A stretch of DNA of 64,000 bases, taken from assembly GCA_037783415.1 (NCBI GenBank), contig JAZGTN010000071.1, positions 4,657,501-4,721,500 of the forward strand. Reading direction: 5' to 3'. The notes beneath the pieces were generated by a model. That model had not been told where the DNA came from. It made no database searches and saw only the letters and a program-made list of their open reading frames with translations. Shown piece by piece: positions 12,001-27,000 of this stretch. Position 1 is the stretch's first letter, and each line of letters begins with the position of its first letter. Origin of the DNA: Leptasterias polaris (lineage: Eukaryota; Echinodermata; Asteroidea; Forcipulatida; Asteriidae). The position numbers and the translations under genes were made by a program.

Positions 12001-15000
12001 AACCGTCAGTTGTCAATGGAATCCGATTGAAGTTGGTGACAGACATTGTTGAAGGCTTGACATTGGGACCTGTGGAAGTCAGATTTATCTTCTCTTCAAA
12101 GGGTCCCGGTGATGAAAAGTTCACTGAGGTTGCCGATCCAAAAACAAAAGAAGTGGTAAGCCCTTTTGAAATGTTTTTAAATGATTTATATGTGATGATT
12201 TAATTAGTTTTTTTATTTGACATTTCTGTCTTTTTGATTGACTAAAAACTTAACTTTATTGCCCTCTCAAGATCAAGAAAGTGACGCTTGAGCCAGAGGT
12301 TCCAGTGATGTCCCTCCTCCCTGAAAGTGCTCCTTTGCAAGATGTGACAAGCGTTCGTGTTGAAGTTGTAGGAGTTTCCGGTGCCAATAAAACCACATTA
12401 GATGTGGACATTCTAGGCTGTTCAAAGGGTAAGACTTTTGATTTGATGTTATTCTTTAAACAAAAATGCAGGCTTGATTTCCTTTATTTTGATTGGGGGT
12501 TCATCGATGGAGATATGAGAACATGGTTTTTTTTTCCCCCTCTTGTACAGAAGTTTCAACAACAACAAGCAGTCCTGTCAGTGACCAGATCAAGACAACC
12601 TTACCAAGCAAGGTCAAAGTAACTACAGTAAATGTTGTTACTTCACCTGTTGGGATAACCACTGAGGAAACAACAACTGTTAAAACAACATCTCCACCAA
12701 AAGTCACAACAGAAGGTGAGGGTATTATGTCATTTATTTGAAATCTGTCAGTATTTTCCTTTTCCTTTTCTTCCTTTTTGTGGGGGTGGAGGAAGTTCAA
12801 AATCAAGTGTTATTGTGAGGTACTTTTGTTTCTTAATTAACTCTTGTTGGTTGTTTCCAGAAGTGAGTGGAACCACCTTGGTTTCTACTGTGACAAAGGT
12901 GACGACTGGACCCTCATTCACAACAGAAGAAGTGAAAACCACCACTATTACTACTCCTGCTGGAGAGCAGCTGACAACCACTACATCTTTGCCTCTTGTG
13001 TCAACCACACCAGGCAAGTAGCTCAGGAATTTTTCCTAGACAGTGTGAGTCAGAACCCAGTTTGCAATGGATATGTTTGACAATTTGTGTACTTCTTATC
13101 TCACAGGATACTGCCTTGAATCAATGGACGAAGAAGGACTGGAGGCAAGCCGCAGCGCTGAAGGCAACTCTAGCTTAGACGGCGTGACTGGTTTGTGGAC
13201 TGTATCAACACCAGTTACAGACAACAGAGAGAAGACACCAAAACTTCTCTCTGAATATACAAAACCGTCAGTTGTCAAGGGAATCCGATTGAAGTTGGTG
13301 ACAGACATTGTTGAAGGCTTGACATTGGGACCTGTGGAAGTCAGATTTATCTTCTCTTCAAAGGGTCCCAGTGATGAAAAGTTCACTGAGGTTGCCGATC
13401 CAAAGACAAAAGAAGTGGTAAGCCCTTTTGAAATGTTTTTAAATGATTTATATGTGGTGATTTAATTAGTTTTTTTATTTGACATTTGTGTCTTTTTGAT
13501 TGACTAAAAACTTAACTTTATTGCCCTCTCAAGATCAAGAAAGTGACGCTTGAGCCAGAGGTTCCAGTGATGTCCCTCCTCCCCGAAAGTGCTCCTTTGG
13601 AAGATGTGACAAGCGTTCGTGTTGAAGTTGTAGGAGTTTCCGGTGCCAATAAAACCACATTAGATGTGGACATTCTAGGCTGTTCAAAGGGTAAGACTTT
13701 TGATTTGATGTTATTCTTTAAACAAAAATGCAGGCTTGATTTCCTTTATTTTGATTGGGGGTTCATCGATGGAGATATGAGAACATGGTTTTTTTTTCCC
13801 CCTCTTGTACAGAAGTTTCAACAACAACAAGCAGTCCTGTCAGTGACCAGATCAAGACAACCTTACCAAGCAAGGTCAAAGTAACTACAGTAAATGTTGT
13901 TACTTCACCTGTTGGGATAACCACTGAGGAAACAACAACTGTTAAAACAACATCTCCACCAAAAGTCACAACAGAAGGTGAGGGTATTATGTCATTTATT
14001 TGAAATCTGTCAGTATTTTCCTTTTCCTTTTCTTCCTTTTTGTGGGGGTGGAGGAAGTTCAAAATCAAGTGTTATTGTGAGGTACTTTTGTTTCTTAATT
14101 AACTCTTGTTGGTTGTTTCCAGAAGTGAGTGGAACCACCTTGGTTTCTACTGTGACAAAGGTGACGACTGGACCCTCATTCACAACAGAAGAAGTGAAAA
14201 CCACCACTATTACTACTCCTGCTGGAGAGCAGCTGACAACCACTACATCCTTGCCTCTTGTGTCAACCACACCAGGCAAGTAGCTCAGGAATTTTTTCCT
14301 AGACAGTGTGAGTCAGAACCCAGTTTGCAATGGATATGTTTGACAATTTGTGTACTTCTTATCTCACAGGATACTGCCTTGAATCAATGGACGAAGAAGG
14401 ACTGGAGGCAAGCCGCAGCGCTGAAGGCAACTCTAGCTTAGACGGCGTGACTGGTTTGTGGACTGTATCAACACCAGTTACAGACAACAGAGAGAAGACA
14501 CCAAAACTTCTCTCTGAATATACAAAACCGTCAGTTGTCAATGGAATCCGATTGAAGTTGGTGACAGACATTGTTGAAGGCTTGACATTGGGACCTGTGG
14601 AAGTCAGATTTATCTTCTCTTCAAAGGGTCCCGGTGATGAAAAGTTCACTGAGGTTGCCGATCCAAAAACAAAAGAAGTGGTAAGCCCTTTTGAAATGTT
14701 TTTAAATGATTTATATGTGATGATTTAATTAGTTTTTTTATTTGACATTTCTGTCTTTTTGATTGACTAAAAACTTAACTTTATTGCCCTCTCAAGATCA
14801 AGAAAGTGACGCTTGAGCCAGAGGTTCCAGTGATGTCCCTCCTCCCTGAAAGTGCTCCTTTGCAAGATGTGACAAGCGTTCGTGTTGAAGTTGTAGGAGT
14901 TTCCGGTGCCAATAAAACCACATTAGATGTGGACATTCTAGGCTGTTCAAAGGGTAAGACTTTTGATTTGATGTTATTCTTTAAACAAAAATGCAGGCTT

Positions 15001-18000
15001 GATTTCCTTTATTTTGATTGGGGGTTCATCGATGGAGATATGAGAACATGTTTGTTTTTTCCCCCTCTTGTACAGAAGTTTCAACAACAACAAGCAGTCC
15101 TGTCAGTGACCAGATCAAGACAACCTTACCAAGCAAGGTCAAAGTAACTACAGTAAATGTTGTTACTTCACCTGTTGGGATAACCACTGAGGAAACAACA
15201 ACTGTTAAAACAACATCTCCACCAAAAGTCACAACAGAAGGTGAGGGTATTATGTCATTTATTTGAAATCTGTCAGTATTTTCCTTTTCCTTTTCTTCCT
15301 TTTTGTGGGGGTGGAGGAAGTTCAAAATCAAGTGTTATTGTGAGGTACTTTTGTTTCTTAATTAACTCTTGTTGGTTGTTTCCAGAAGTGAGTGGAACCA
15401 CCTTGGTTTCTACTGTGACAAAGGTGACGACTGGACCCTCATTCACAACAGAAGAAGTGAAAACCACCACTATTACTACTCCTGCTGGAGAGCAGCTGAC
15501 AACCACTACATCTTTGCCTCTTGTGTCAACCACACCAGGCAAGTAGCTCAGGAATTTTTCCTAGACAGTGTGAGTCAGAACCCAGTTTGCAATGGATATG
15601 TTTGACAATTTGTGTACTTCTTATCTCACAGGATACTGCCTTGAATCAATGGACGAAGAAGGACTGGAGGCAAGCCGCAGCGCTGAAGGCAACTCTAGCT
15701 TAGACGGCGTGACTGGTTTGTGGACTGTATCAACACCAGTTACAGACAACAGAGAGAAGACACCAAAACTTCTCTCTGAATATACAAAACCGTCAGTTGT
15801 CAAGGGAATCCGATTGAAGTTGGTGACAGACATTGTTGAAGGCTTGACATTGGGACCTGTGGAAGTCAGATTTATCTTCTCTTCAAAGGGTCCCGGTGAT
15901 GAAAAGTTCACTGAGGTTGCCGATCCAAAGACAAAAGAAGTGGTAAGCCCTTTTGAAATGTTTTTAAATGATTTATATGTGGTGATTTAATTAGTTTTTT
16001 TATTTGACATTTCTGTCTTTTTGATTGACTAAAAACTTAACTTTATTGCCCTCTCAAGATCAAGAAAGTGACGCTTGAGCCAGAGGTTCCAGTGATGTCC
16101 CTCCTCCCTGAAAGTGCTCCTTTGCAAGATGTGACAAGCGTTCGTGTTGAAGTTGTAGGAGTTTCCGGTGCCAATAAAACCACATTAGATGTGGACATTC
16201 TAGGCTGTTCAAAGGGTAAGACATTTGATTTGATGTTATTCTTTAAACAAAAATGCAGGCTTGATTTCCTTTATTTTGATTGGGGGTTCGTCGATGGAGA
16301 TATGAGAACATGGTGTTTTTTTCCCCCTCTTGTACAGAAGTTTCAACAACAACAAGCAGTCCTGTCAGGGACCAGATCAAGACAACCTTACCAAGCAAGG
16401 TCAAAGTAACTACAGTAAATGTTGTTACTTCACCTGTTGGGATAACCACTGAGGAAACAACAACTGTTAAAACAACATCTCCACCAAAAGTCACAACAGA
16501 AGGTGAGGGTATTATGTCATTTATTTGAAATCTGTCAGTATTTTCCTTATCCTTTTCTTCCTTTTTGTGGGGGTGGAGGAAGTTCAAAATCAAGTGTTAT
16601 TGTGAGGTACTTTTGTTTCTTAATTAACTCTTGTTGGTTGTTTCCAGAAGTGAGTGGAACCACCTTGGTTTCTACTGTGACAAAGGTGATGACTGGACCC
16701 TCATTCACAACAGAAGAAGTGAAAACCACCACTATTACTACTCCTGCTGGAGAGCAGCTGACAACCACTACATCCTTGCCTCTTGTGTCAACCACACCAG
16801 GCAAGTAGCTCAGGAATTTTTCCTAGACAGTGTGAGTCAGACCCCAGTTTGCAATGGATATGTTTGACAATTTGTGTACTTCTTATCTCACAGGATACTG
16901 CCTTGAATCAATGGACGAAGAAGGACTGGAGGCAAGCCGCAGCGCTGAAGGCAACTCTAGCTTAGACGGCGTGACTGGTTTGTGGACTGTATCAACACCA
17001 GTTACAGACAACAGAGAGAAGACACCAAAACTTCTCTCTGAATATACAAAACCGTCAGTTGTCAAGGGAATCCGATTGAAGTTGGTGACAGACATTGTTG
17101 AAGGCTTGACATTGGGACCTGTGGAAGTCAGATTTATCTTCTCTTCAAAGGGTCCCGGTGATGAAAAGTTCACTGAGGTTGCCGATCCAAAGACAAAAGA
17201 AGTGGTAAGCCCTTTTGAAATGTTTTTAAATGATTTATATGTGGTGATTTAATTAGTTTTTTTATTTGACATTTGTGTCTTTTTGATTGACTAAAAACTT
17301 AACTTTATTGCCCTCTCAAGATCAAGAAAGTGACGCTTGAGCCAGAGGTTCCAGTGATGTCCCTCCTCCCTGAAAGTGCTCCTTTGCAAGATGTGACAAG
17401 CGTTCGTGTTGAAGTTGTAGGAGTTTCCGGTGCCAATAAAACCACATTAGATGTGGACATTCTAGGCTGTTCAAAGGGTAAGACTCTTGATTTGATGTTA
17501 TTCTTTAAACAAAAATGCAGGCTTGATTTCCTTTATTTTGATTGGGGGTTCGTCGATGGAGATATGAGAACATGGTGTTTTTTCCCCCCTCTTGTACAGA
17601 AGTTTCAACAACAACAAGCAGTCCTGTCAGGGACCAGATCAAGACAACCTTACCAAGCAAGGTCAAAGTAACTACAGTAAATGTTGTTACTTCACCTGTT
17701 GGGATAACCACTGAGGAAACAACAACTGTTAAAACAACATCTCCACCAAAAGTCACAACAGAAGGTGAGGGTATTATGTCATTTATTTGAAATCTGTCAG
17801 TATTTTCCTTTTCCTTTTCTTCCTTTTTGTGGGGGTGGAGGAAGTTCAAAATCAAGTGTTATTGTGAGGTACTTTTGTTTCTTAATTAACTCTTGTTGGT
17901 TGTTTCCAGAAGTGAGTGGAACCACCTTGGTTTCTACTGTGACAAAGGTGACGACTGGACCCTCATTCACAACAGAAGAAGTGAAAACCACCACTATTAC

Positions 18001-21000
18001 TACTCCTGCTGGAGAGCAGCTGACAACCACTACATCCTTGCCTCTTGTGTCAACCACACCAGGCAAGTAGCTCAGGAATTTTTCCTAGACAGTGTGAGTC
18101 AGACCCCAGTTTGCAATGGATATGTTTGACAATTTGTGTACTTCTTATCTCACAGGATACTGCCTTGAATCAATGGACGAAGAAGGACTGGAGGCAAGCC
18201 GCAGCGCTGAAGGCAACTCTAGCTTAGACGGCGTGACTGGTTTGTGGACTGTATCAACACCAGTTACAGACAACAGAGAGAAGACACCAAAACTTCTCTC
18301 TGAATATACAAAACCGTCAGTTGTCAAGGGAATCCGATTGAAGTTGGTGACAGACATTGTTGAAGGCTTGACATTGGGACCTGTGGAAGTCAGATTTATC
18401 TTCTCTTCAAAGGGTCCCGGTGATGAAAAGTTCACTGAGGTTGCCGATCCAAAGACAAAAGAAGTGGTAAGCCCTTTTGAAATGTTTTTAAATGATTTAT
18501 ATGTGGTGATTTAATTAGTTTTTTTATTTGACATTTGTGTCTTTTTGATTGACTAAAAACTTAACTTTATTGCCCTCTCAAGATCAAGAAAGTGACGCTT
18601 GAGCCAGAGCTTCCAGTGATGTCCCTCCTCCCTGAAAGTGCTCCTTTGCAAGATGTGACAAGCGTTCGTGTTGAAGTTGTAGGGGTTTCCGGTGCCAATA
18701 AAACCACATTAGATGTGGACATTCTAGGCTGTTCAAAGGGTAAGACTTTTGATTTGGTGTTATTCTTTAAACAAAAATGCAGGCTTGATTTCCTTTATTT
18801 TGGTTGGGGGTTCATCGATGGAGATATGAGAACATGTTTTTTTTTCCCCCTCTTGTACAGAAGTTTCAACAACAACAAGCAGTCCTGTCAGGGACCAGAT
18901 CAAGACAACCTTACCAAGCAAGGTCAAAGTAACTACAGTAAATGTTGTTACTTCACCTGTTGGGATAACCACTGAGGAAACAACAACTGTTAAAACAACA
19001 TCTCCACCAAAAGTCACAACAGAAGGTGAGGGTATTATGTCATTTATTTGAAATCTGTCAGTATTTTCCTTTTCCTTTTCTTCCTTTTTGTGGGGGTGGA
19101 GGAAGTTCAAAATCAAGTGTTATTGTGAGGTACTTTTGTTTCTTAATTAACTCTTGTTGGTTGTTTCCAGAAGTGAGTGGAACCACCTTGGTTTCTACTG
19201 TGACAAAGGTGACGACTGGACCCTCATTCACAACAGAAGAAGTGAAAACCACCACTATTACTACTCCTGCTGGAGAGCAGCTGACAACCACTACATCCTT
19301 GCCTCTTGTGTCAACCACACCAGGCAAGTAGCTCAGGAATTTTTCCTAGACAGTGTGAGTCAGACCCCAGTTTGCAATGGATATGTTTGACAATTTGTGT
19401 ACTTCTTATCTCACAGGATACTGCCTTGAATCAATGGACGAAGAAGGACTGGAGGCAAGCCGCAGCGCTGAAGGCAACTCTAGCTTAGACGGCGTGACTG
19501 GTTTGTGGACTGTATCAACACCAGTTACAGACAACAGAGAGAAGACACCAAAACTTCTCTCTGAATATACAAAACCGTCAGTTGTCAAGGGAATCCGATT
19601 GAAGTTGGTGACAGACATTGTTGAAGGCTTGACATTGGGACCTGTGGAAGTCAGATTTATCTTCTCTTCAAAGGGTCCCGGTGATGAAAAGTTCACTGAG
19701 GTTGCCGATCCAAAGACAAAAGAAGTGGTAAGCCCTTTTGAAATGTTTTTAAATGATTTATATGTGGTGATTTAATTAGTTTTTTTATTTGACATTTGTG
19801 TCTTTTTGATTGACTAAAAACTTAACTTTATTGCCCTCTCAAGATCAAGAAAGTGACGCTTGAGCCAGAGGTTCCAGTGATGTCCCTCCTCCCTGAAAGT
19901 GCTCCTTTGCAAGATGTGACAAGCGTTCGTGTTGAAGTTGTAGGGGTTTCCGGTGCCAATAAAACCACATTAGATGTGGACATTCTAGGCTGTTCAAAGG
20001 GTAAGACTTTTGATTTGGTGTTATTCTTTAAACAAAAATGCAGGCTTGATTTCCTTTATTTTGGTTGGGGGTTCATCGATGGAGATATGAGAACATGGTT
20101 TTTTTTCCCCCTCTTGTACAGAAGTTTCAACAACAACAAGCAGTCCTGTCAGGGACCAGATCAAGACAACCTTACCAAGCAAGGTCAAAGTAACTACAGT
20201 AAATGTTGTTACTTCACCTGTTGGGATAACCACTGAGGAAACAACAACTGTTAAAACAACATCTCCACCAAAAGTCACAACAGAAGGTGAGGGTATTATG
20301 TCATTTATTTGAAATCTGTCAGTATTTTCCTTTTCCTTTTCTTCCTTTTTGTGGGGGTGGAGGAAGTTCAAAATCAAGTGTTATTGTGAGGTACTTTTGT
20401 TTCTTAATTAACTCTTGTTGGTTGTTTCCAGAAGTGAGTGGAACCACCTTGGTTTCTACTGTGACAAAGGTGACGACTGGACCCTCATTCACAACAGAAG
20501 AAGTGAAAACCACCACTATTACTACTCCTGCTGGAGAGCAGCTGACAACCACTACATCTTTGCCTCTTGTGTCAACCACACCAGGCAAGTAGCTCAGGAA
20601 TTTTTCCTAGACAGTGTGAGTCAGAACCCAGTTTGCAATGGATATGTTTGACAATTTGTGTACTTCTTATCTCACAGGATACTGCCTTGAATCAATGGAC
20701 GAAGAAGGACTGGAGGCAAGCCGCAGCGCTGAAGGCAACTCTAGCTTAGACGGCGTGACTGGTTTGTGGACTGTATCAACACCAGTTACAGACAACAGAG
20801 AGAAGACACCAAAACTTCTCTCTGAATATACAAAACCGTCAGTTGTCAAGGGAATCCGATTGAAGTTGGTGACAGACATTGTTGAAGGCTTGACATTGGG
20901 ACCTGTGGAAGTCAGATTTATCTTCTCTTCAAAGGGTCCCGGTGATGAAAAGTTCACTGAGGTTGCCGATCCAAAGACAAAAGAAGTGGTAAGCCCTTTT

Positions 21001-24000
21001 GAAATGTTTTTAAATGATTTATATGTGGTGATTTAATTAGTTTTTTTATTTGACATTTCTGTCTTTTTGATTGACTAAAAACTTAACTTTATTGCCCTCT
21101 CAAGATCAAGAAAGTGACGCTTGAGCCAGAGGTTCCAGTGATGTCCCTCCTCCCTGAAAGTGCTCCTTTGCAAGATGTGACAAGCGTTCGTGTTGAAGTT
21201 GTAGGAGTTTCCGGTGCCAATAAAACCACATTAGATGTGGACATTCTAGGCTGTTCAAAGGGTAAGACATTTGATTTGATGTTATTCTTTAAACAAAAAT
21301 GCAGGCTTGATTTCCTTTATTTTGATTGGGGGTTCGTCGATGGAGATATGAGAACATGGTGTTTTTTTCCCCCTCTTGTACAGAAGTTTCAACAACAACA
21401 AGCAGTCCTGTCAGGGACCAGATCAAGACAACCTTACCAAGCAAGGTCAAAGTAACTACAGTAAATGTTGTTACTTCACCTGTTGGGATAACCACTGAGG
21501 AAACAACAACTGTTAAAACAACATCTCCACCAAAAGTCACAACAGAAGGTGAGGGTATTATGTCATTTATTTGAAATCTGTCAGTATTTTCCTTATCCTT
21601 TTCTTCCTTTTTGTGGGGGTGGAGGAAGTTCAAAATCAAGTGTTATTGTGAGGTACTTTTGTTTCTTAATTAACTCTTGTTGGTTGTTTCCAGAAGTGAG
21701 TGGAACCACCTTGGTTTCTACTGTGACAAAGGTGATGACTGGACCCTCATTCACAACAGAAGAAGTGAAAACCACCACTATTACTACTCCTGCTGGAGAG
21801 CAGCTGACAACCACTACATCCTTGCCTCTTGTGTCAACCACACCAGGCAAGTAGCTCAGGAATTTTTCCTAGACAGTGTGAGTCAGACCCCAGTTTGCAA
21901 TGGATATGTTTGACAATTTGTGTACTTCTTATCTCACAGGATACTGCCTTGAATCAATGGACGAAGAAGGACTGGAGGCAAGCCGCAGCGCTGAAGGCAA
22001 CTCTAGCTTAGACGGCGTGACTGGTTTGTGGACTGTATCAACACCAGTTACAGACAACAGAGAGAAGACACCAAAACTTCTCTCTGAATATACAAAACCG
22101 TCAGTTGTCAAGGGAATCCGATTGAAGTTGGTGACAGACATTGTTGAAGGCTTGACATTGGGACCTGTGGAAGTCAGATTTATCTTCTCTTCAAAGGGTC
22201 CCGGTGATGAAAAGTTCACTGAGGTTGCCGATCCAAAGACAAAAGAAGTGGTAAGCCCTTTTGAAATGTTTTTAAATGATTTATATGTGGTGATTTAATT
22301 AGTTTTTTTATTTGACATTTGTGTCTTTTTGATTGACTAAAAACTTAACTTTATTGCCCTCTCAAGATCAAGAAAGTGACGCTTGAGCCAGAGGTTCCAG
22401 TGATGTCCCTCCTCCCTGAAAGTGCTCCTTTGCAAGATGTGACAAGCGTTCGTGTTGAAGTTGTAGGAGTTTCCGGTGCCAATAAAACCACATTAGATGT
22501 GGACATTCTAGGCTGTTCAAAGGGTAAGACTCTTGATTTGATGTTATTCTTTAAACAAAAATGCAGGCTTGATTTCCTTTATTTTGATTGGGGGTTCGTC
22601 GATGGAGATATGAGAACATGGTGTTTTTTCCCCCCTCTTGTACAGAAGTTTCAACAACAACAAGCAGTCCTGTCAGGGACCAGATCAAGACAACCTTACC
22701 AAGCAAGGTCAAAGTAACTACAGTAAATGTTGTTACTTCACCTGTTGGGATAACCACTGAGGAAACAACAACTGTTAAAACAACATCTCCACCAAAAGTC
22801 ACAACAGAAGGTGAGGGTATTATGTCATTTATTTGAAATCTGTCAGTATTTTCCTTTTCCTTTTCTTCCTTTTTGTGGGGGTGGAGGAAGTTCAAAATCA
22901 AGTGTTATTGTGAGGTACTTTTGTTTCTTAATTAACTCTTGTTGGTTGTTTCCAGAAGTGAGTGGAACCACCTTGGTTTCTACTGTGACAAAGGTGACGA
23001 CTGGACCCTCATTCACAACAGAAGAAGTGAAAACCACCACTATTACTACTCCTGCTGGAGAGCAGCTGACAACCACTACATCCTTGCCTCTTGTGTCAAC
23101 CACACCAGGCAAGTAGCTCAGGAATTTTTCCTAGACAGTGTGAGTCAGACCCCAGTTTGCAATGGATATGTTTGACAATTTGTGTACTTCTTATCTCACA
23201 GGATACTGCCTTGAATCAATGGACGAAGAAGGACTGGAGGCAAGCCGCAGCGCTGAAGGCAACTCTAGCTTAGACGGCGTGACTGGTTTGTGGACTGTAT
23301 CAACACCAGTTACAGACAACAGAGAGAAGACACCAAAACTTCTCTCTGAATATACAAAACCGTCAGTTGTCAAGGGAATCCGATTGAAGTTGGTGACAGA
23401 CATTGTTGAAGGCTTGACATTGGGACCTGTGGAAGTCAGATTTATCTTCTCTTCAAAGGGTCCCGGTGATGAAAAGTTCACTGAGGTTGCCGATCCAAAG
23501 ACAAAAGAAGTGGTAAGCCCTTTTGAAATGTTTTTAAATGATTTATATGTGGTGATTTAATTAGTTTTTTTATTTGACATTTGTGTCTTTTTGATTGACT
23601 AAAAACTTAACTTTATTGCCCTCTCAAGATCAAGAAAGTGACGCTTGAGCCAGAGCTTCCAGTGATGTCCCTCCTCCCTGAAAGTGCTCCTTTGCAAGAT
23701 GTGACAAGCGTTCGTGTTGAAGTTGTAGGGGTTTCCGGTGCCAATAAAACCACATTAGATGTGGACATTCTAGGCTGTTCAAAGGGTAAGACTTTTGATT
23801 TGGTGTTATTCTTTAAACAAAAATGCAGGCTTGATTTCCTTTATTTTGGTTGGGGGTTCATCGATGGAGATATGAGAACATGTTTTTTTTTCCCCCTCTT
23901 GTACAGAAGTTTCAACAACAACAAGCAGTCCTGTCAGGGACCAGATCAAGACAACCTTACCAAGCAAGGTCAAAGTAACTACAGTAAATGTTGTTACTTC

Positions 24001-27000
24001 ACCTGTTGGGATAACCACTGAGGAAACAACAACTGTTAAAACAACATCTCCACCAAAAGTCACAACAGAAGGTGAGGGTATTATGTCATTTATTTGAAAT
24101 CTGTCAGTATTTTCCTTTTCCTTTTCTTCCTTTTTGTGGGGGTGGAGGAAGTTCAAAATCAAGTGTTATTGTGAGGTACTTTTGTTTCTTAATTAACTCT
24201 TGTTGGTTGTTTCCAGAAGTGAGTGGAACCACCTTGGTTTCTACTGTGACAAAGGTGACGACTGGACCCTCATTCACAACAGAAGAAGTGAAAACCACCA
24301 CTATTACTACTCCTGCTGGAGAGCAGCTGACAACCACTACATCCTTGCCTCTTGTGTCAACCACACCAGGCAAGTAGCTCAGGAATTTTTCCTAGACAGT
24401 GTGAGTCAGACCCCAGTTTGCAATGGATATGTTTGACAATTTGTGTACTTCTTATCTCACAGGATACTGCCTTGAATCAATGGACGAAGAAGGACTGGAG
24501 GCAAGCCGCAGCGCTGAAGGCAACTCTAGCTTAGACGGCGTGACTGGTTTGTGGACTGTATCAACACCAGTTACAGACAACAGAGAGAAGACACCAAAAC
24601 TTCTCTCTGAATATACAAAACCGTCAGTTGTCAAGGGAATCCGATTGAAGTTGGTGACAGACATTGTTGAAGGCTTGACATTGGGACCTGTGGAAGTCAG
24701 ATTTATCTTCTCTTCAAAGGGTCCCGGTGATGAAAAGTTCACTGAGGTTGCCGATCCAAAGACAAAAGAAGTGGTAAGCCCTTTTGAAATGTTTTTAAAT
24801 GATTTATATGTGGTGATTTAATTAGTTTTTTTATTTGACATTTGTGTCTTTTTGATTGACTAAAAACTTAACTTTATTGCCCTCTCAAGATCAAGAAAGT
24901 GACGCTTGAGCCAGAGGTTCCAGTGATGTCCCTCCTCCCTGAAAGTGCTCCTTTGCAAGATGTGACAAGCGTTCGTGTTGAAGTTGTAGGGGTTTCCGGT
25001 GCCAATAAAACCACATTAGATGTGGACATTCTAGGCTGTTCAAAGGGTAAGACTTTTGATTTGGTGTTATTCTTTAAACAAAAATGCAGGCTTGATTTCC
25101 TTTATTTTGGTTGGGGGTTCATCGATGGAGATATGAGAACATGGTTTTTTTTCCCCCTCTTGTACAGAAGTTTCAACAACAACAAGCAGTCCTGTCAGGG
25201 ACCAGATCAAGACAACCTTACCAAGCAAGGTCAAAGTAACTACAGTAAATGTTGTTACTTCACCTGTTGGGATAACCACTGAGGAAACAACAACTGTTAA
25301 AACAACATCTCCACCAAAAGTCACAACAGAAGGTGAGGGTATTATGTCATTTATTTGAAATCTGTCAGTATTTTCCTTTTCCTTTTCTTCCTTTTTGTGG
25401 GGGTGGAGGAAGTTCAAAATCAAGTGTTATTGTGAGGTACTTTTGTTTCTTAATTAACTCTTGTTGGTTGTTTCCAGAAGTGAGTGGAACCACCTTGGTT
25501 TCTACTGTGACAAAGGTGACGACTGGACCCTCATTCACAACAGAAGAAGTGAAAACCACCACTATTACTACTCCTGCTGGAGAGCAGCTGACAACCACTA
25601 CATCCTTGCCTCTTGTGTCAACCACACCAGGCAAGTAGCTCAGGAATTTTTCCTAGACAGTGTGAGTCAGACCCCAGTTTGCAATGGATATGTTTGACAA
25701 TTTGTGTACTTCTTATCTCACAGGATACTGCCTTGAATCAATGGACGAAGAAGGACTGGAGGCAAGCCGCAGCGCTGAAGGCAACTCTAGCTTAGACGGC
25801 GTGACTGGTTTGTGGACTGTATCAACACCAGTTACAGACAACAGAGAGAAGACACCAAAACTTCTCTCTGAATATACAAAACCGTCAGTTGTCAAGGGAA
25901 TCCGATTGAAGTTGGTGACAGACATTGTTGAAGGCTTGACATTGGGACCTGTGGAAGTCAGATTTATCTTCTCTTCAAAGGGTCCCGGTGATGAAAAGTT
26001 CACTGAGGTTGCCGATCCAAAGACAAAAGAAGTGGTAAGCCCTTTTGAAATGTTTTTAAATGATTTATATGTGGTGATTTAATTAGTTTTTTTATTTGAC
26101 ATTTGTGTCTTTTTGATTGACTAAAAACTTAACTTTATTGCCCTCTCAAGATCAAGAAAGTGACGCTTGAGCCAGAGCTTCCAGTGATGTCCCTCCTCCC
26201 TGAAAGTGCTCTTTTGCAAGATGTGACAAGCGTTCGTGTTGAAGTTGTAGGGGTTTCCGGTGCCAATAAAACCACATTAGATGTGGACATTCTAGGCTGT
26301 TCAAAGGGTAAGACTTTTGATTTGGTGTTAATCTTTAAACAAAAATGCAGGCTTGATTTCCTTTATTTTGGTTGGGGGTTCATCGATGGAGATATGAGAA
26401 CATGTTTTTTTTTCCCCCTCTTGTACAGAAGTTTCAACAACAACAAGCAGTCCTGTCAGGGACCAGATCAAGACAACCTTACCAAGCAAGGTCAAAGTAA
26501 CTACAGTAAATGTTGTTACTTCACCTGTTGGGATAACCACTGAGGAAACAACAACTGTTAAAACAACATCTCCACCAAAAGTCACAACAGAAGGTGAGGG
26601 TATTATGTCATTTATTTGAAATCTGTCAGTATTTTCCTTTTCCTTTTCTTCCTTTTTGTGGGGGTGGAGGAAGTTCAAAATCAAGTGTTATTGTGAGGTA
26701 CTTTTGTTTCTTAATTAACTCTTGTTGGTTGTTTCCAGAAGTGAGTGGAACCACCTTGGTTTCTACTGTGACAAAGGTGACGACTGGACCCTCATTCACA
26801 ACAGAAGAAGTGAAAACCACCACTATTACTACTCCTGCTGGAGAGCAGCTGACAACCACTACATCCTTGCCTCTTGTGTCAACCACACCAGGCAAGTAGC
26901 TCAGGAATTTTTCCTAGACAGTGTGAGTCAGACCCCAGTTTGCAATGGATATGTTTGACAATTTGTGTACTTCTTATCTCACAGGATACTGCCTTGAATC

